The notes under the pieces were generated by a model, which saw nothing but the letters and a program-made list of their open reading frames with translations, was not told the origin of the DNA and did not search any database. Made by a program: the position numbers and the translations under genes. A stretch of DNA of 51,552 nucleotides from Williamsia muralis. Lineage in GTDB: Bacteria > Actinomycetota > Actinomycetes > Mycobacteriales > Mycobacteriaceae. The DNA is taken from the NCBI RefSeq assembly GCF_002735905.1, contig NZ_PEBD01000013.1, positions 1 through 51,552 on the forward strand, read 5' to 3'. Of this stretch, positions 51,549-51,552 are shown one piece after another (within the stretch, counting starts at the first letter, position 1; every line of letters begins with the position of its first letter).

Positions 51549-51552
51549 GCGC

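Noticed and set aside
1-51552. Circular element with a terminal overlap
   Set aside because: The end copies match for 504 bp but then differ, and no replication, partition or phage genes are present; content is ordinary chromosome.
1-51552. CRISPR arrays, tRNAs, rRNAs, IS elements
   Set aside because: No regularly spaced repeats, cloverleaf sequences, transposase or integrase genes were seen.

Overview
This is a GC-rich stretch of bacterial chromosome. The gene content points to the Mycobacteriales, most likely Gordonia, Rhodococcus or a close relative. The main clues are a Ku/LigD end-joining pair, SigK with its anti-sigma factor RskA beside an MPT83-like fasciclin lipoprotein, a split three-gene PntAa/PntAb/PntB transhydrogenase, a LysG/LysE pair, an EthA-like Baeyer-Villiger monooxygenase, a perfect KstR-type steroid operator, and DUF222/HNH (13E12-type) genes with a mycobacterial SOS box. 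I place it by family content and sites only; no search was run. Coding density is high, no gap without a gene exceeds 300 bp, and I see no tRNA, rRNA, CRISPR array, insertion sequence or integrase.

Layout. 1-504: 5' part of a DUF222/HNH gene, repeated base for base at 51045-51548, so the window is bracketed by direct copies. 0.7-3.9 kb: orphan nadB, an HxlR regulator, a VOC protein and an unknown protein with two Cys/His motifs. 3.9-6.9 kb: a TetR remnant, then a copper cassette (csoR, copZ, copA). 6.9-12 kb: MarR/DUF1579-like divergent pair, aquaporin, pirin plus a GNAT protein, and azlCD with a divergent XRE-cupin regulator. 12.1-14.5 kb: LLM oxidoreductase and a KstD-like flavoprotein behind a KstR box. 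14.5-19 kb: GtrA, then the SigK locus: fasciclin lipoprotein on one side, membrane-anchored sulfite-oxidase-like molybdoenzyme, sigK and rskA on the other, with two divergent SigK-like promoters between them. 19.3-22.1 kb: pntAa-pntAb-pntB, closed by a 22-bp-stem terminator. 22.3-25.1 kb: acyl-CoA dehydrogenase and a crotonase. 25.2-27.8 kb: DUF218-like exported protein, lipoprotein and CpdA-like phosphodiesterase. 28-31.4 kb: ligD and ku, divergent. 31.6-34.4 kb: one polypeptide carrying what looks like an entire ECF transporter. 34.4-38.3 kb: Baeyer-Villiger monooxygenase, TetR, epimerase and SDR. 38.6-39.7 kb: ferritin-like protein behind a SigF-type promoter, ending in a strong terminator. 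39.7-46.4 kb: MFS exporter, lysG/lysE, DUF4334 protein, CPA2 antiporter and a zinc alcohol dehydrogenase. 46.4-48 kb: four-gene ArsR operon. 48.2-50 kb: crotonase and an unusual MBL-fold protein. 50.2-51.5 kb: full-length DUF222/HNH gene.

Themes. Lipid and steroid catabolism (KstR-controlled flavoprotein, acyl-CoA dehydrogenase, two crotonases, hydroxysteroid-type SDR, Baeyer-Villiger enzyme), redox and NAD(P) economy (nadB, pntAB), envelope and redox stress (SigK module, copper export, SigF-type ferritin-like protein) and DNA repair (Ku/LigD, SOS-linked HNH genes). The most unusual items are the four-module ECF fusion, the bidirectional SigK-like promoter, the evenly spaced MarR operators overlapping a start codon, and the zinc-ribbon MBL protein with a broken metal motif.
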